DNA from: Nocardia bovistercoris
GTDB lineage: Bacteria; Actinomycetota; Actinomycetes; Mycobacteriales; Mycobacteriaceae
NCBI RefSeq assembly: GCF_015674855.1
Contig: NZ_JADMLG010000014.1
Coordinates: forward strand, 1-64,000
Reading direction: 5' to 3'
Length of the DNA stretch: 64,000 nucleotides
Under the pieces are notes generated by a model. That model had not been told where the DNA came from, searched no databases, and saw only the letters and a program-made list of their open reading frames with translations. Shown here piece after piece: positions 37,502 through 48,479 of the stretch (positions within the stretch are counted from its first letter, which is position 1; each line of letters opens with the position of its first letter). A program made the position numbers and the translations under genes.

Positions 37502-37582
37502 ATGAGTGAGCGCAGCGAGCGAATCGTGTGCCGGCCCGCCGGCCGCATGCCCGAGCCGGGTGTCGGCGGGGTGTCGGCATGA
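37502..37582 (+). CDS. Possible 26-residue leader ORF coupled to pdtaR
   Basis: An ATG at 37502 opens MSERSERIVCRPAGRM and ends with TGA at 37580-37582, sharing ATGA with the pdtaR start. The overlap would couple translation. The GAGTGAGCGCAGCGAGCGAA start is a short sequence that recurs between genes in nocardiae and rhodococci, so the ORF may be fortuitous. TACTCT near 37373 is a possible -10. Confidence 0.35.
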   Translation: MSERSERIVCRPAGRMPEPGVGGVSA

Positions 37583-38199
37583 GCGCGGCAGTCACCCCTT
37601 CGGGGGCCGCCAAGCGTGAGGCCGCGGCGAAGCGGGTCGTCGTCGCGGAGGACGAGGCTCTCATTCGGATGGATCTGGTGGAGATGCTGACCGAGGAGGG
37701 GTATCAGGTCGTCGGCGAGGCGGGCGACGGTCAGCAGGCGGTGGATCTCGCGGTGGAGCACCGCCCGGATCTGGTGATCATGGATGTGAAGATGCCGCGC
37801 CGCGACGGTATCGACGCGGCGGCCGAGATCGCGTCGAAACGGGTTGCGCCGGTGGTGATCCTGACCGCGTTCAGTCAGCGTGACCTGGTGGAGCGTGCTC
37901 GCGACGCGGGTGCGATGGCGTATCTGGTGAAGCCGTTCACCAAGTCGGATCTGGTGCCCGCGATCGAGTTGGCGGCGAGCCGTTTCCACGAGATCACGGC
38001 GTTGGAGAACGAGGTCGCGAACCTTTCGGACCGGTTGGAGACGCGCAAGTTGGTCGAGCGCGCCAAGGGTGTGTTGATGCAGACGCAGGGCCTATCGGAG
38101 CCACAGGCCTTCAAATGGATACAGCGGACGGCGATGGATCGCCGGACGACGATGAAGGCGGTTGCCGAAGTGGTGCTGGAGAATCTGACGCCGAAGTGA
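37579..38199 (+). CDS. pdtaR: ANTAR-domain response regulator PdtaR
   Basis: 206 residues. Receiver domain at about 20-135 (VVVAEDEALIRMD, phospho-Asp in VIMDVKMPRRDG, conserved Thr in ILTAFSQRD, Lys in YLVKPF), then a coiled coil and an ANTAR RNA-binding domain (LVERAKGVLMQTQGLSEPQAFKWIQRTAMD). In mycobacteria the homologue Rv1626 is phosphorylated by PdtaS and binds hairpin RNA as an antiterminator. ATG 37579 gives the family length. The cognate kinase is not nearby, as in mycobacteria. Confidence 0.95.
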   Translation: MSAAVTPSGAAKREAAAKRVVVAEDEALIRMDLVEMLTEEGYQVVGEAGDGQQAVDLAVEHRPDLVIMDVKMPRRDGIDAAAEIASKRVAPVVILTAFSQRDLVERARDAGAMAYLVKPFTKSDLVPAIELAASRFHEITALENEVANLSDRLETRKLVERAKGVLMQTQGLSEPQAFKWIQRTAMDRRTTMKAVAEVVLENLTPK

Positions 38200-38207
38200 C
38201 TTCGGCG
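38189..38207 (+). terminator. Hairpin with the pdtaR stop codon in its loop
   Basis: CGCCGAAG (38189-38196), loop TGA (the stop codon), CTTCGGCG (38200-38207): a perfect 8-bp stem that ends pdtaR. It also means translation to the last codon would melt it until release. Confidence 0.65.
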
Positions 38208-38424
38208 CATCCGGGCTGATTCTGCCTCGTGGAGCGGGATTCGCGGCGCGCGGCGGGCGAATTTACCGGTCGGAAACACAATCGTGAAACAGAATGGGAT
38301 ACCGCACCGTTTGCTGTACGCGAATGTGATGCGAATCCAACGTGCCGACGCTATGTTCTGTCCGGGTCGGCGTGGTCGGCCTCCTCGGACGAGCCGAGGG
38401 AGCACGGGACGTAGAGGTGAGACG

Positions 38425-39651
38425 TTGATTGGTTCGACATGGCGCAGTCGTTCGACGCGTGGCGTGGTGGTGATCGGCGCCGCCGCCGCGCTGGTGTTGT
38501 CGGGGTGCAGTGATAAGTCGACCGACAGCGGCGGCGGTGCGGGCGGCGCGAGCCTGTCCATCCAGCCGGTGGTGCAGCTCGACACCGAGGGCAAGGAGGT
38601 CGCGGCGGGCGATTCGTCGGGCGCGGCGGATCCGGCCGGTGACGGCAAGGCCACCTGCGCACCGCTGACCTTGGGTATGGCGGGCCCGCTCACCGGCGGC
38701 AACGCCGCACTCGGCATCAATGTCGTGATGGGCGTGAAGCTGGCTCTCGACCAGCACAACAAGGCCAATCCGGGCTGCCAGGTGAAGGTCAAGGAGTTCG
38801 ACACCGAGGGCAAGGCGCAGAACGCGTCGAGCGTGGTGCCCGCGATCATCGCCGACCCGAATATCGTGGCGTTGATCGGTCCGACGTTCTCGGGTGAGAC
38901 GAAGGCCACCGGCGGTCAGCTCAATCAGGCCGGTCTGCCGTTCCTCACCGCGTCGGCGACCAATCCGACGCTGACCCAGAACGGCTGGAAGACCTTCTTC
39001 CGCGGTCTCGGCAACGACAATTCGCAGGGTCCCGCGGTCGCGAGCTATCTGACCGGCAAGCTGGGCTACAAGAAGATCTGCGTCGTGGTCGACAACACCG
39101 ACTACGGCAAGGGCCTCGCCGACGCGTTCACCGCGGCGGCGGGTTCGGCGGTCGACGCGGGCTGCGGCGTGACGGTCAAGGAAGGCGACAAGGACTTCTC
39201 GGCCGCGGTGTCGGCGTTGGCCGCGGCCAAGCCGGACGCGATCTTCTACTCGGGCTACTACGCCGAGTCCGCGCCGTTCGTCCAGCAGTTGCGCACCGGC
39301 GGCGTCACCGCGACCTTCGCTTCCGCCGACGGCAGCAACGATCCGGAATTCGTCCGGCAGGCGGGCAACTCGGCGAAGGACGCGTACCTGTCGTGCCCGT
39401 GCAGCCCGGCGCCCGCGAAGTTCACCGAGGAGTACAAGGCGTTCAACGGCCAAGCGCCGGGCGTGTACTCGGTGGAGGGCTACGACCTCACCACCATCGT
39501 GTTGAAGGCCATCGCTGCGGGTAAGGTGACTCGCGCCGACATCGCCGAGTACGTTCGCACCTACGACGGCGCGGGTGTCGCGCGTCAGTACAAGTGGAAC
39601 GAAAACGGGGAACTGGCGAACATCCAGATCTGGATGTACCAGGTCAAGTAG
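38425..39651 (+). CDS. Branched-chain amino acid ABC transporter substrate-binding lipoprotein
   Basis: 408 residues from the TTG at 38425, which has AGAGGTGAG upstream; ATG/GTG starts further up lie outside the signal peptide. Signal ends in lipobox LSGC with Cys28. The mature part is a LivJ/LivK-like two-lobe binding protein (LGMAGPLTGGNAALG, LIGPTFSGET, SADGSNDPEFV) with a Ser/Gly-rich linker after the Cys. It is followed by livH, livM and the fused ATPase. The ligand may be Leu/Ile/Val or another amide compound. Confidence 0.88.
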   Translation: MIGSTWRSRSTRGVVVIGAAAALVLSGCSDKSTDSGGGAGGASLSIQPVVQLDTEGKEVAAGDSSGAADPAGDGKATCAPLTLGMAGPLTGGNAALGINVVMGVKLALDQHNKANPGCQVKVKEFDTEGKAQNASSVVPAIIADPNIVALIGPTFSGETKATGGQLNQAGLPFLTASATNPTLTQNGWKTFFRGLGNDNSQGPAVASYLTGKLGYKKICVVVDNTDYGKGLADAFTAAAGSAVDAGCGVTVKEGDKDFSAAVSALAAAKPDAIFYSGYYAESAPFVQQLRTGGVTATFASADGSNDPEFVRQAGNSAKDAYLSCPCSPAPAKFTEEYKAFNGQAPGVYSVEGYDLTTIVLKAIAAGKVTRADIAEYVRTYDGAGVARQYKWNENGELANIQIWMYQVK

Positions 39652-39729
39652 TTCACCGACGAGCGTTGGCGGCGTGTGCGGGTCTCCTCGGGGCCCGCAC
39701 ACGCCGTTTCACCGACACGAGAGATACGA

Positions 39730-40763
39730 ATGACTGCAACCGCACTGGTCGGTGTGGACCTGCTCGCCAACGGGTCGATCGACTTCAACATCTCCGGGGT
39801 GGTGGACCAGTTCTGGCGCCTCACCGTGGACGGTCTCACCTACGGCTCGATCTATGCCCTTGTGGCCGTGGGGTACACCTTGGTCTACGGCGTGCTGCGT
39901 CTGATCAATTTCGCGCACTCGGAAATATTCATGTTGGGTATGTTCGGCACCTACGTGGGGTTGGAGATTCTCGGTTTCGCACCGAGCGGCGACGTGTATT
40001 CCCAGGGCGTGGTGATGACGGTGGTCTTCCTCGGTCTCGCCATGCTGTTCGGCATGGCGGTCTCGGGTGCCGCCGCGGTCGGCCTGGAACGGGTGGCCTA
40101 TCGCCCGCTGCGCAAGCGCGGCGCGAAACCGTTGGCGTTCTTGATCACCGCGATCGGCATGTCGTTCGTGATCCAGGAGTTCGTGCACTACATCCTGCCC
40201 AAGATCAAGCCTGGGCTCGGCGGCACCAACGCGCAGACCGGTATTCGGCTGGTCGACCCGAAGGTGCAGTTCAGCTTCCTCGGCGCGGATGTGACCAATG
40301 TCGCGATCGTCATCGTGGTCTCGGCGGTGGTGCTTGCGCTGGCGACCGAGTTGTTGATCAACCGCACCAAATTCGGTCGCGGCATCCGCGCGGTCGCACA
40401 GGACCCGGACACCGCGACCCTGATGGGTGTCTCGCGGGAGCGGGTCATCATGTTGACCTTCCTCATCGGCGGTGTCCTCGCGGGCGCCGCCGCGCTGCTC
40501 TACACGCTGCGGGTACCGACCGGCATCATCTATTCCGGCGGATTCATCCTCGGCATCAAGGCTTTCAGCGCCGCCGTGCTCGGCGGCATCGGCAATCTGC
40601 GCGGGGCGCTGCTCGGCGGTCTGATCCTCGGCGTGGCCGAACAGTACGGGCAGATCCTGTTCGGCACGGAATGGCGTGACGTGGTCGCCTTCGTGCTGCT
40701 GGTGACCGTGCTGATGTTCCGGCCGACCGGCATTCTGGGGGAGAGCCTCGGGAGGGCACGAGC

Positions 40764-40767
<4 letters not shown>
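39730..40767 (+). CDS. livH: Branched-chain amino acid ABC transporter permease LivH
   Basis: 345 residues, about eight helices. Landmarks are LTYGSIYALVAVGYTLVYGVLRLINFAHSEIFMLG (in part), AYRPLRKRG, and the ATPase-contact loop RAVAQDPDTATLMGVSR. ATG 39730 is preceded by GAGA only weakly; it follows the binding protein by 78 bp and overlaps livM by ATGA. Confidence 0.92.
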
Positions 40768-42181
<1,414 letters not shown>

Positions 42182-42185
<4 letters not shown>

Positions 42186-44050
42186 CCGGGCCGGGCGCGG
42201 GCGACGCGCTGTTCGACAACGAGGACATGGCCGCCGGGTACGCCGAGCAGGAGCGCATCGAGAGCGCGGGCATGGTGGACGTGACGCAGGTGCTGCCCGT
42301 CCTCGCCGATTCGGAGGCGGTGGCCGAGGTGGTCGCGGCGCATCGCGACATCGCCACCGAGGTCGGCGCGCCGCTGCTGCGCACCGAGGGCCTCACCGTC
42401 CGATTCGGCGGCCTGACCGCGCTGGACTCGGTGGATTTCGAGATCCGCCGCGGTGAGATCCTCGGGCTCATCGGGCCCAACGGCGCGGGCAAGACCACCT
42501 GCTTCAACGCCATCACCGGTGTGTACCAACCGGCGGCGGGCACCGTCTACTTCGACGGCAAACCGCTGACCAAGACCTCGCGCAACGAGATCACCCGGCT
42601 CGGCATCGCGCGCACCTTCCAGAACATCCGCCTGTTCGGCGAGATGACCGCGCTGGAGAACGTGGTGGTCGGCACCGACGCCAGGCACCGGACCTCGGTG
42701 CTCGGCGCGGTCCTGCGCACCAGCCGCCACCGCCGCGAGGAGCGCGACGCCATCGAACGCGGCATGGCGCTGCTCGAATTCGTCGGCATCGCACCGCACG
42801 CGGTGGAGAAGGCGCGCAATCTGTCCTACGGCGATCAGCGCCGCCTCGAGATCGCGCGCGCGTTGGCGACCGAGCCGAAACTGCTGTGCCTGGACGAACC
42901 CGCCGCCGGATTCAATCCGAGCGAGAAGGCGGCGCTGATGGATCTGATCCGCAAGATCCGCGACGACGGCTTCACCGTGCTGCTCATCGAACACGACATG
43001 CGGCTGGTCATGGGGGTGACCGACCGCATCGTCGTGCTGGAGTTCGGCCGCAAGATCGCCGACGGGCTGCCCGAGGCGATTCGCGAGGATCCGAGCGTGG
43101 TCGCGGCCTATCTCGGCGTGCCCGACGAACAGGTCGGCGCGGCGGCCGCGCAGGCAGGCATCGAGATCGCGCCGGAGAAGCCGGGTTCGCCGATGTTCGT
43201 CGCGCCCGAGCAGCCGACCGAGAAGCTGCCGCTGCCGCGCCTTGATGGCCTGCCGCCGCTGAGCGAGGTGCGGGCCCGCGCCCGTCCCGAGGCGCCGACC
43301 CCGCCTTCCGGCCGCGACTTCTCGGCGGCGCCCGCGCTGCTCGAGGTCGACGGCATGGTCGTCAACTACGGCAGAATTCAAGCGCTGCACGGGATTTCGC
43401 TGCGGGTGGCGGAAGGGGAGCTGGTCACGCTGCTCGGCGCGAACGGCGCGGGCAAGACAACGACCATGCGCGCGCTGTCGGGTCTGCTGCCGCTCACCAA
43501 GGGCCGCATCATGTTCGAGGGCCGCGACATCACCAAACTCAAGGCGCACGAACGGGTGGGCGACGGGCTGATCCAGGCTCCGGAGGGCCGAGGGGTGTTC
43601 CCCGGCATGACGGTGCAGGAGAACCTGGACATGGGCTGCTACGGGCGGACCTTTCCCGGCAAGGGCGAGTACTCGCAGACCTTGGAGTGGGTGTTCGAGC
43701 TCTTCCCTCGGCTGAGCGAGCGGCGCAAACAGGTCGGCGGCACCATGTCCGGCGGTGAGCAGCAGATGTTGGCCATCGGGCGGGCGCTGATGGCCAGGCC
43801 CCGGCTGCTGCTGTTGGACGAACCGTCGATGGGTCTGGCGCCCATGGTGATCCAGCAGATCTTCCGCATCATCACCGAGATCAACCAGCAGGGCACCACC
43901 GTGCTGCTGGTCGAGCAGAACGCGCAGCAGGCGCTTGCCCGCAGTGACCGCGCCTACATTTTGGAGACCGGCGAGGTCACCAAATTCGGCGCGGGCTCGG
44001 CGCTGCTCGACGATCCCGCGGTGAAGTCGGCCTACCTCGGCGTCGGCTGA
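42182..44050 (+). CDS. Fused LivG-LivF ATPase of a branched-chain amino acid importer
   Basis: 622 residues holding two complete ABC ATPases in one chain. The first (about 65-320) is LivG-like: Walker A GPNGAGKTT, signature LSYGDQRR, Walker B LCLDEPAAG and a LivG C-terminal tail. A linker of about 65 residues rich in Pro/Ala follows. The second (about 390-622) is LivF-like: GANGAGKTT, MSGGEQQM, LLLDEPSMG. In most bacteria these are separate genes. A further 60-residue acidic N-terminal extension precedes the first domain. It completes the importer started at 38425; no frameshift or stop separates the halves. Confidence 0.92.
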
Positions 44051-44175
44051 GCGACGGCGGTCCGGCCTGGTTCGCCCGGTCGACCGCTGTTCGCGGGCGT
44101 GCGGCGCTTGGACCGGGCCCGGCCCGCGGGTGTCGGCTGATCACACTGTCGGTGGGTGTCCCTAGACTCTGGTGC

Positions 44176-46914
44176 GTGAGTTCACCCACGACAGCGCAGC
44201 GCCACAGCACCGGCACCGGCGAATCGGCCGGCGCCGACCGTCCGACTCTGCTCCTGTTGGACGGGCATTCGATTGCCTACCGGGCGTTCTTCGCGCTACC
44301 GGCGGAGAACTTCAAAACGGTCACGGGGCAGACCACCAACGCGGTGTACGGGTTCACCGCGATGTTGATCAACCTGCTGCGCGACGAACAGCCGACCCAT
44401 ATCGCCACGGCCTTCGACGTGTCACGCAAGACCTTCCGCACCGAGGCGTATCCGGAGTACAAGGCCAATCGCGCCCAGACGCCCGACGAGTTCCGCGGTC
44501 AGGTCGAACTCACCAAGGACGTGCTCGGCGCGCTCGGCATCCCGGTGATGGCCATCGACGGCTACGAGGCCGACGACGTGATCGCCACCGTCACCACCCA
44601 GGCCGTGCCGCAGGGCTTCCGCGTGCTCATCGTCACCGGTGACAGGGACGCCATCCAGTTGGTGAACGACGATGTCACAGTGCTGTACCCGCGCAAGGGC
44701 GTCTCGGATCTCACCAGGTTCACCCCCGATGAGGTGATGGCCAAATACGGCCTCACCCCGGCGCAGTACCCGGATTACGCCGCGCTGCGCGGTGATCCGA
44801 GCGACAACCTGCCCGGCATTCCCGGGGTCGGGGAGAAGACCGCCGCCAAATGGGTGCGCGAATTCGGCGATCTGGCCACGCTGGTCGACAAGGTCGACGA
44901 GGTGAAGGGCAAGGTCGGTGACGCGCTGCGCGCAAATCTGAGCGGCGTGGTGCTCAACCGGCAGCTCACCGAGATGGTCAGGGACGTCCCGGTGCCATAC
45001 ACCCCCGAGCAACTGGCAAAACAGCCGTGGGACCGCAACCGGATCCACCAGCTGTTCGACGACCTGGAATTCCGGGTGCTGCGCGATCGGCTGTTCGAGA
45101 CGCTCGCGCCGCCGGAACCCGAGGCCGAGGTCGGTTTCGAGATCAGCGGCGGCGCGCTGGAGGTCGGCGCGGTCGCCGACTGGCTCGCCACGCACGCGAA
45201 AGCCGGTGCGCGCCACGGTGTCTCGGTGGTCGGCACAGGCACGCCAGGCAACGGCGACGTGCGCGCGATTGCCATCGCGGCGGCCGACGGCGAGGGCGGC
45301 TACATCGATGTCACCGTGCTCACCCCCGAGGACGAGGCGGCGCTCGGCGCATGGCTGGCCGATGCCGAGATCCCGAAGGCGTTGCACGAGGCCAAGGCCG
45401 CGATGCACGCGCTGCGCGGGCGCGGCTGGAGTCTGCGCGGTCTCACCAGCGACACCGCGCTCGCGGCGTATCTGGTGCGTCCCGGCCAGCGCACCTTCAA
45501 CCTCGATGATCTGTCGCTGCGCTACCTGCATCGGGAACTGCGCGTGGAGACCGAGGAGGCGCCGCAGCTCTCGCTGCTCGACGAGGAGGACGCCGTCGAC
45601 GTCGAGGTGGCGCGCGCTGAGTTGTTGCGCGCCAGGGCGGTGGTCGACCTCGCCGAGGCGCTGGACGGCGAACTGCGCGACATCGAGTCGCTGCCGCTGC
45701 TCTCGGATATGGAGTTGCCGCTGCTCGGCGTGCTCGCCACGCTCGAGGAGGCGGGTATCGCGGTCGACGTCGCCCAGTTGGAATCCCTGCAGCGCCGGTT
45801 CGCCGACAAGGTTTCCGAGGCCGCCGAAGCCGCCTACGGGGTGATCGGCAAGCAGATCAATCTCGGTTCGCCCAAACAGTTGCAGGTCGTCCTGTTCAAC
45901 GAACTGGACATGCCGAAGACCAAGCGCACCAAGACCGGCTACACCACCGACGCCGACGCGCTGGAATCGCTGTACGAGAAGACCGAACACCCGTTCCTGC
46001 GGCATCTGCTCGAACACCGCGACGCCACCCGGCTCAAGGTCACGGTGGACGGCCTGCTCAAGTCGGTGGCCGAGGACGGGCGCATCCACACCACGTTCAA
46101 CCAGACCATCGCCGCCACCGGGCGGTTGTCCTCCACCGAGCCGAACCTGCAGAACATCCCGATCCGCACCGACACCGGCCGCGAGATCCGCGACACCTTC
46201 GTGGTCGGTTCCGGCTTCGCCGAGTTGATGACGGCCGACTACAGCCAGATCGAGATGCGCATCATGGCGCACCTGTCCGGTGACGAGGGCCTGATCGAGG
46301 CGTTCAACTCCGGCGAGGACCTGCACAGTTTCGTCGCGTCCAAGGCGTTCGACATCCCGATCACCGAGGTGAGCCCCGAGGTGCGCAGGCGGATCAAGGC
46401 GATGTCCTACGGCCTGGCCTACGGCTTGAGTTCCTTCGGCCTCGCGGCGCAGCTCAAGATCAGCACCGCGGAGGCGAAGGAGCAGATGGACGTCTACTTC
46501 GCCCGCTTCGGCCGCATCCGCGACTACCTGTACGAGGTGGTCGAGCAGGCACGCAAGGTCGGCTACACCGAAACCCTGTTCGGCCGCCGCCGCTACCTGC
46601 CCGATCTGGACGCGGGCAATCGGCAGCGCCGCGAGGCCGCCGAGCGGATGGCGTTGAACGCGCCCATCCAGGGCACCGCCGCCGACATCATCAAGGTCGC
46701 GATGATCGAGGTGGGCCGGGCCATCGACGCGGCGGGTCTGCGGTCGCGCATGCTGTTGCAGATCCACGACGAACTCGTCTTCGAGGTCGCCGAGGGGGAA
46801 CGGGAGCAGTTGGAGCGGTTGGCGCGGGAACGGATGGCCTCGGCCATCGAACTGTCGGTCCCGTTGGACGTGTCGGTCGGCACCGGGCGCAGCTGGGATT
46901 CCGCCGCGCACTGA
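44176..46914 (+). CDS. polA: DNA polymerase I
   Basis: 912 residues. The N-terminal 5' nuclease domain (LLLDGHSIAYRAFFALPAENF, VTGDRDAIQLV, GDPSDNLPGIPGVGEKTA) is intact. The middle 3'-5' exonuclease domain lacks its acidic metal ligands, as in other actinobacterial Pol I. Polymerase motifs A (MTADYSQIEMRI), B (RRRIKAMSYGLAYGLSSFG) and C (LLQIHDELVFE) are present. GTG 44176 follows TAGACT by 7 bases (leaderless); a start at 44152 would sit upstream of that box. Confidence 0.97.
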   Translation: MSSPTTAQRHSTGTGESAGADRPTLLLLDGHSIAYRAFFALPAENFKTVTGQTTNAVYGFTAMLINLLRDEQPTHIATAFDVSRKTFRTEAYPEYKANRAQTPDEFRGQVELTKDVLGALGIPVMAIDGYEADDVIATVTTQAVPQGFRVLIVTGDRDAIQLVNDDVTVLYPRKGVSDLTRFTPDEVMAKYGLTPAQYPDYAALRGDPSDNLPGIPGVGEKTAAKWVREFGDLATLVDKVDEVKGKVGDALRANLSGVVLNRQLTEMVRDVPVPYTPEQLAKQPWDRNRIHQLFDDLEFRVLRDRLFETLAPPEPEAEVGFEISGGALEVGAVADWLATHAKAGARHGVSVVGTGTPGNGDVRAIAIAAADGEGGYIDVTVLTPEDEAALGAWLADAEIPKALHEAKAAMHALRGRGWSLRGLTSDTALAAYLVRPGQRTFNLDDLSLRYLHRELRVETEEAPQLSLLDEEDAVDVEVARAELLRARAVVDLAEALDGELRDIESLPLLSDMELPLLGVLATLEEAGIAVDVAQLESLQRRFADKVSEAAEAAYGVIGKQINLGSPKQLQVVLFNELDMPKTKRTKTGYTTDADALESLYEKTEHPFLRHLLEHRDATRLKVTVDGLLKSVAEDGRIHTTFNQTIAATGRLSSTEPNLQNIPIRTDTGREIRDTFVVGSGFAELMTADYSQIEMRIMAHLSGDEGLIEAFNSGEDLHSFVASKAFDIPITEVSPEVRRRIKAMSYGLAYGLSSFGLAAQLKISTAEAKEQMDVYFARFGRIRDYLYEVVEQARKVGYTETLFGRRRYLPDLDAGNRQRREAAERMALNAPIQGTAADIIKVAMIEVGRAIDAAGLRSRMLLQIHDELVFEVAEGEREQLERLARERMASAIELSVPLDVSVGTGRSWDSAAH

Positions 46915-46925
46915 GTGCGGGTGTG

Positions 46926-46958
46926 CGGGCCGCCGCCTCCGCGCGAGGCAGCGGCCCG
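46926..46958 (+). terminator. polA terminator hairpin
   Basis: CGGGCCGC (46926-46933) pairs with GCGGCCCG (46951-46958), with partial inner pairing, 12 bases after polA. Confidence 0.55.
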
Positions 46959-47098
46959 TGTCCCGGATTTCCCGCGGGCGCAGGAGGTGAAACCGTAGGA
47001 ATCACGGTGAGCGGAACCGCGTTGCTCGGGCGTAGCCGCCGTAGGGTGAAGCCCGTCCTATCAACGTTCGTGCATAGATCGTGGAGGGAAATCCACCC

Positions 47099-47590
47099 AT
47101 GACCGTCACCGATGAGCTGCTGAAGAACAACGCGGAATACGCGAGCACCTTCCAGGGACCGCTGCCGCTACCGCCGTCGAAGGGGATCGCGGTGGTCGCG
47201 TGTATGGACGCCAGGATCAATGTGTACGCGGTGCTCGGTCTCGGCGATGGCGAGGCGCACGTGATCCGCAACGCGGGCGGGGTCATCACCGCCGACGAGA
47301 TCAGGTCGCTGGCGATCAGCCAGCGACTGCTCGGCACGCGTGAGATCGTCCTCATCCATCACACCGACTGCGGCATGCTCACCTTCACCGACGACGATTT
47401 CAAGGCCTCGATCCAGCAGGAGACCGGCATCAAGCCGGAATGGGCCGCCGAGGCGTTCGCGGACCTGGAGGCCGACGTGCGGCAGTCGATCTCCCGCATC
47501 GCCGCGAGCCCGTATGTGCCGCACAAGGATTCGATCCGCGGTTTCGTCTTCGACGTGGCGACCGGGAAGTTGAACGAAGTCCTGGTCTGA
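47099..47590 (+). CDS. Beta-carbonic anhydrase (Can1/Rv1284 type)
   Basis: 163 residues. Zinc ligands are in VACMDAR (Cys, with the Asp-Arg dyad) and HHTDCGM (His, Cys). The sequence RNAGGVIT and the C-terminal GFVFDVATGKLNEV strongly match mycobacterial Rv1284. It interconverts CO2 and bicarbonate. ATG 47099 chosen over an upstream start at 47081; GTGGAGGGAA lies upstream. It is its own transcription unit after polA. Confidence 0.93.
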   Translation: MTVTDELLKNNAEYASTFQGPLPLPPSKGIAVVACMDARINVYAVLGLGDGEAHVIRNAGGVITADEIRSLAISQRLLGTREIVLIHHTDCGMLTFTDDDFKASIQQETGIKPEWAAEAFADLEADVRQSISRIAASPYVPHKDSIRGFVFDVATGKLNEVLV

Positions 47591-47608
47591 ACGCGTTCGA
47601 CATACTTC

Positions 47609-47641
47609 GCGCCCGGTCCCGCGCTCCGGTGGGCCGGGCGC
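47609..47641 (+). terminator. Carbonic anhydrase terminator
   Basis: GCGCCCGG (47609-47616) pairs with CCGGGCGC (47634-47641), between the carbonic anhydrase gene and the converging TetR gene. Confidence 0.6.
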
Positions 47642-47668
47642 TGTCGTGTGTCGTCGAGGTGCGTGGCT

Positions 47669-48415
47669 TCAGCGGTCGAGGGCGGTTTCTCGCGCGGGGT
47701 TCGATTCGGGCCCGCGTCCGGGTTCCGGTCTGGGGCGCAGGCCGAGCATGACGTGGGTGAGGGTCTCGTCGAGCCATTCGTCCGCGGCGCTCGGCGCTAC
47801 CAGGCCGGAACCGAGGAAGGTGGCCAGACCCTGGAGTGCCGCGACCCAGGTCAGCGCCAGGCGGCGCGGGTCGCCCGCGATGACCTCGCCGCGCCGCTGC
47901 GCCGCCGTGATGAGTTCCACGGGTGTGGCGATGGCTCGATCGGCCGCGTACGCCATGGCGTCGCCCGCCGCCGGGCTGTTGTGCCTGCGCGCGAACATGA
48001 GGGCGAGCAGGGCCGGATTCTCGGTGGCGAAGCGCAGGTAGGCGCCCGCGAGCGCGCGCATGGGTCCGGCGAAGCACGCGTCCTCGCCCGGATCCGCGAG
48101 GGCGGGCAGGTGTTCGTCGGACGCGAGTTCGGTGGCGGTGGCGAGCTTTTCGAAAGCGGTGGATTTCTCCAAGGCGGTGGATTTTTCCAAGGCGGCGGCG
48201 AGGCGTTCGAATCCCGCCACCGCCAGCGCGTCGATGAGTGCCTGTTTGTCCCGGAAGTGCCGGGTGGGCGCGGCGTGGCTGACTCCGATGTCGCGCGCGA
48301 GCCGACGCAGCGACAGGCCGTCCACGCCCGATTCGCGCAGCGTCGCCTCGGCGCGCTGGAGTAGTTCGGCGCGCAGGTCGCCGTGGTGGTAGGAGCGTGT
48401 TCGGGTGAACGACAT
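47669..48415 (-). CDS. TetR-family regulator of the DUF3533 gene
   Basis: 248 residues from ATG 48415 (MSFTRTRSYHHGDL). The HTH reads LSLRRLARDIGVSHAAPTRHF, followed by DKQALIDAL. An in-frame tandem duplication of about 27 bp (48157-48192) repeats TALEKS/TAFEK, lengthening the helix after the HTH. The C-terminal domain is TetR_C-like. Divergent from the DUF3533 gene with a shared symmetric operator region, so it most likely represses both. Inducer unknown. Confidence 0.87.
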   Translation of the reverse strand: MSFTRTRSYHHGDLRAELLQRAEATLRESGVDGLSLRRLARDIGVSHAAPTRHFRDKQALIDALAVAGFERLAAALEKSTALEKSTAFEKLATATELASDEHLPALADPGEDACFAGPMRALAGAYLRFATENPALLALMFARRHNSPAAGDAMAYAADRAIATPVELITAAQRRGEVIAGDPRRLALTWVAALQGLATFLGSGLVAPSAADEWLDETLTHVMLGLRPRPEPGRGPESNPARETALDR

Positions 48416-48434
48416 GGTAGGAGCAGGATAACAA

Positions 48435-48473
48435 AATGTAGGCATTGACTACTTTGTTGTCACTGCCTACATT
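48435..48473. promoter_or_regulatory. Symmetric divergent promoter/operator of TetR and DUF3533 genes
   Basis: AATGTAGGCA (48435-48444) and TGCCTACATT (48464-48473) are perfect inverted 10-mers. Each contains a -10 box TACATT for one direction. On the plus strand TTGACT (48445-48450) is 17 bases before TACATT, and the ATG follows 6 bases later. On the minus strand GTGACA lies 16 bases before the opposite TACATT. Two operator copies of GTAGGCA-TGAC type seem to overlap the promoters. Confidence 0.8.
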
Positions 48474-48479
48474 CGGTGC

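Noticed and set aside
44422..46911. An 829-codon open frame antisense to polA
   Set aside because: High-GC shadow of polA, no motif and His/Arg-rich composition.
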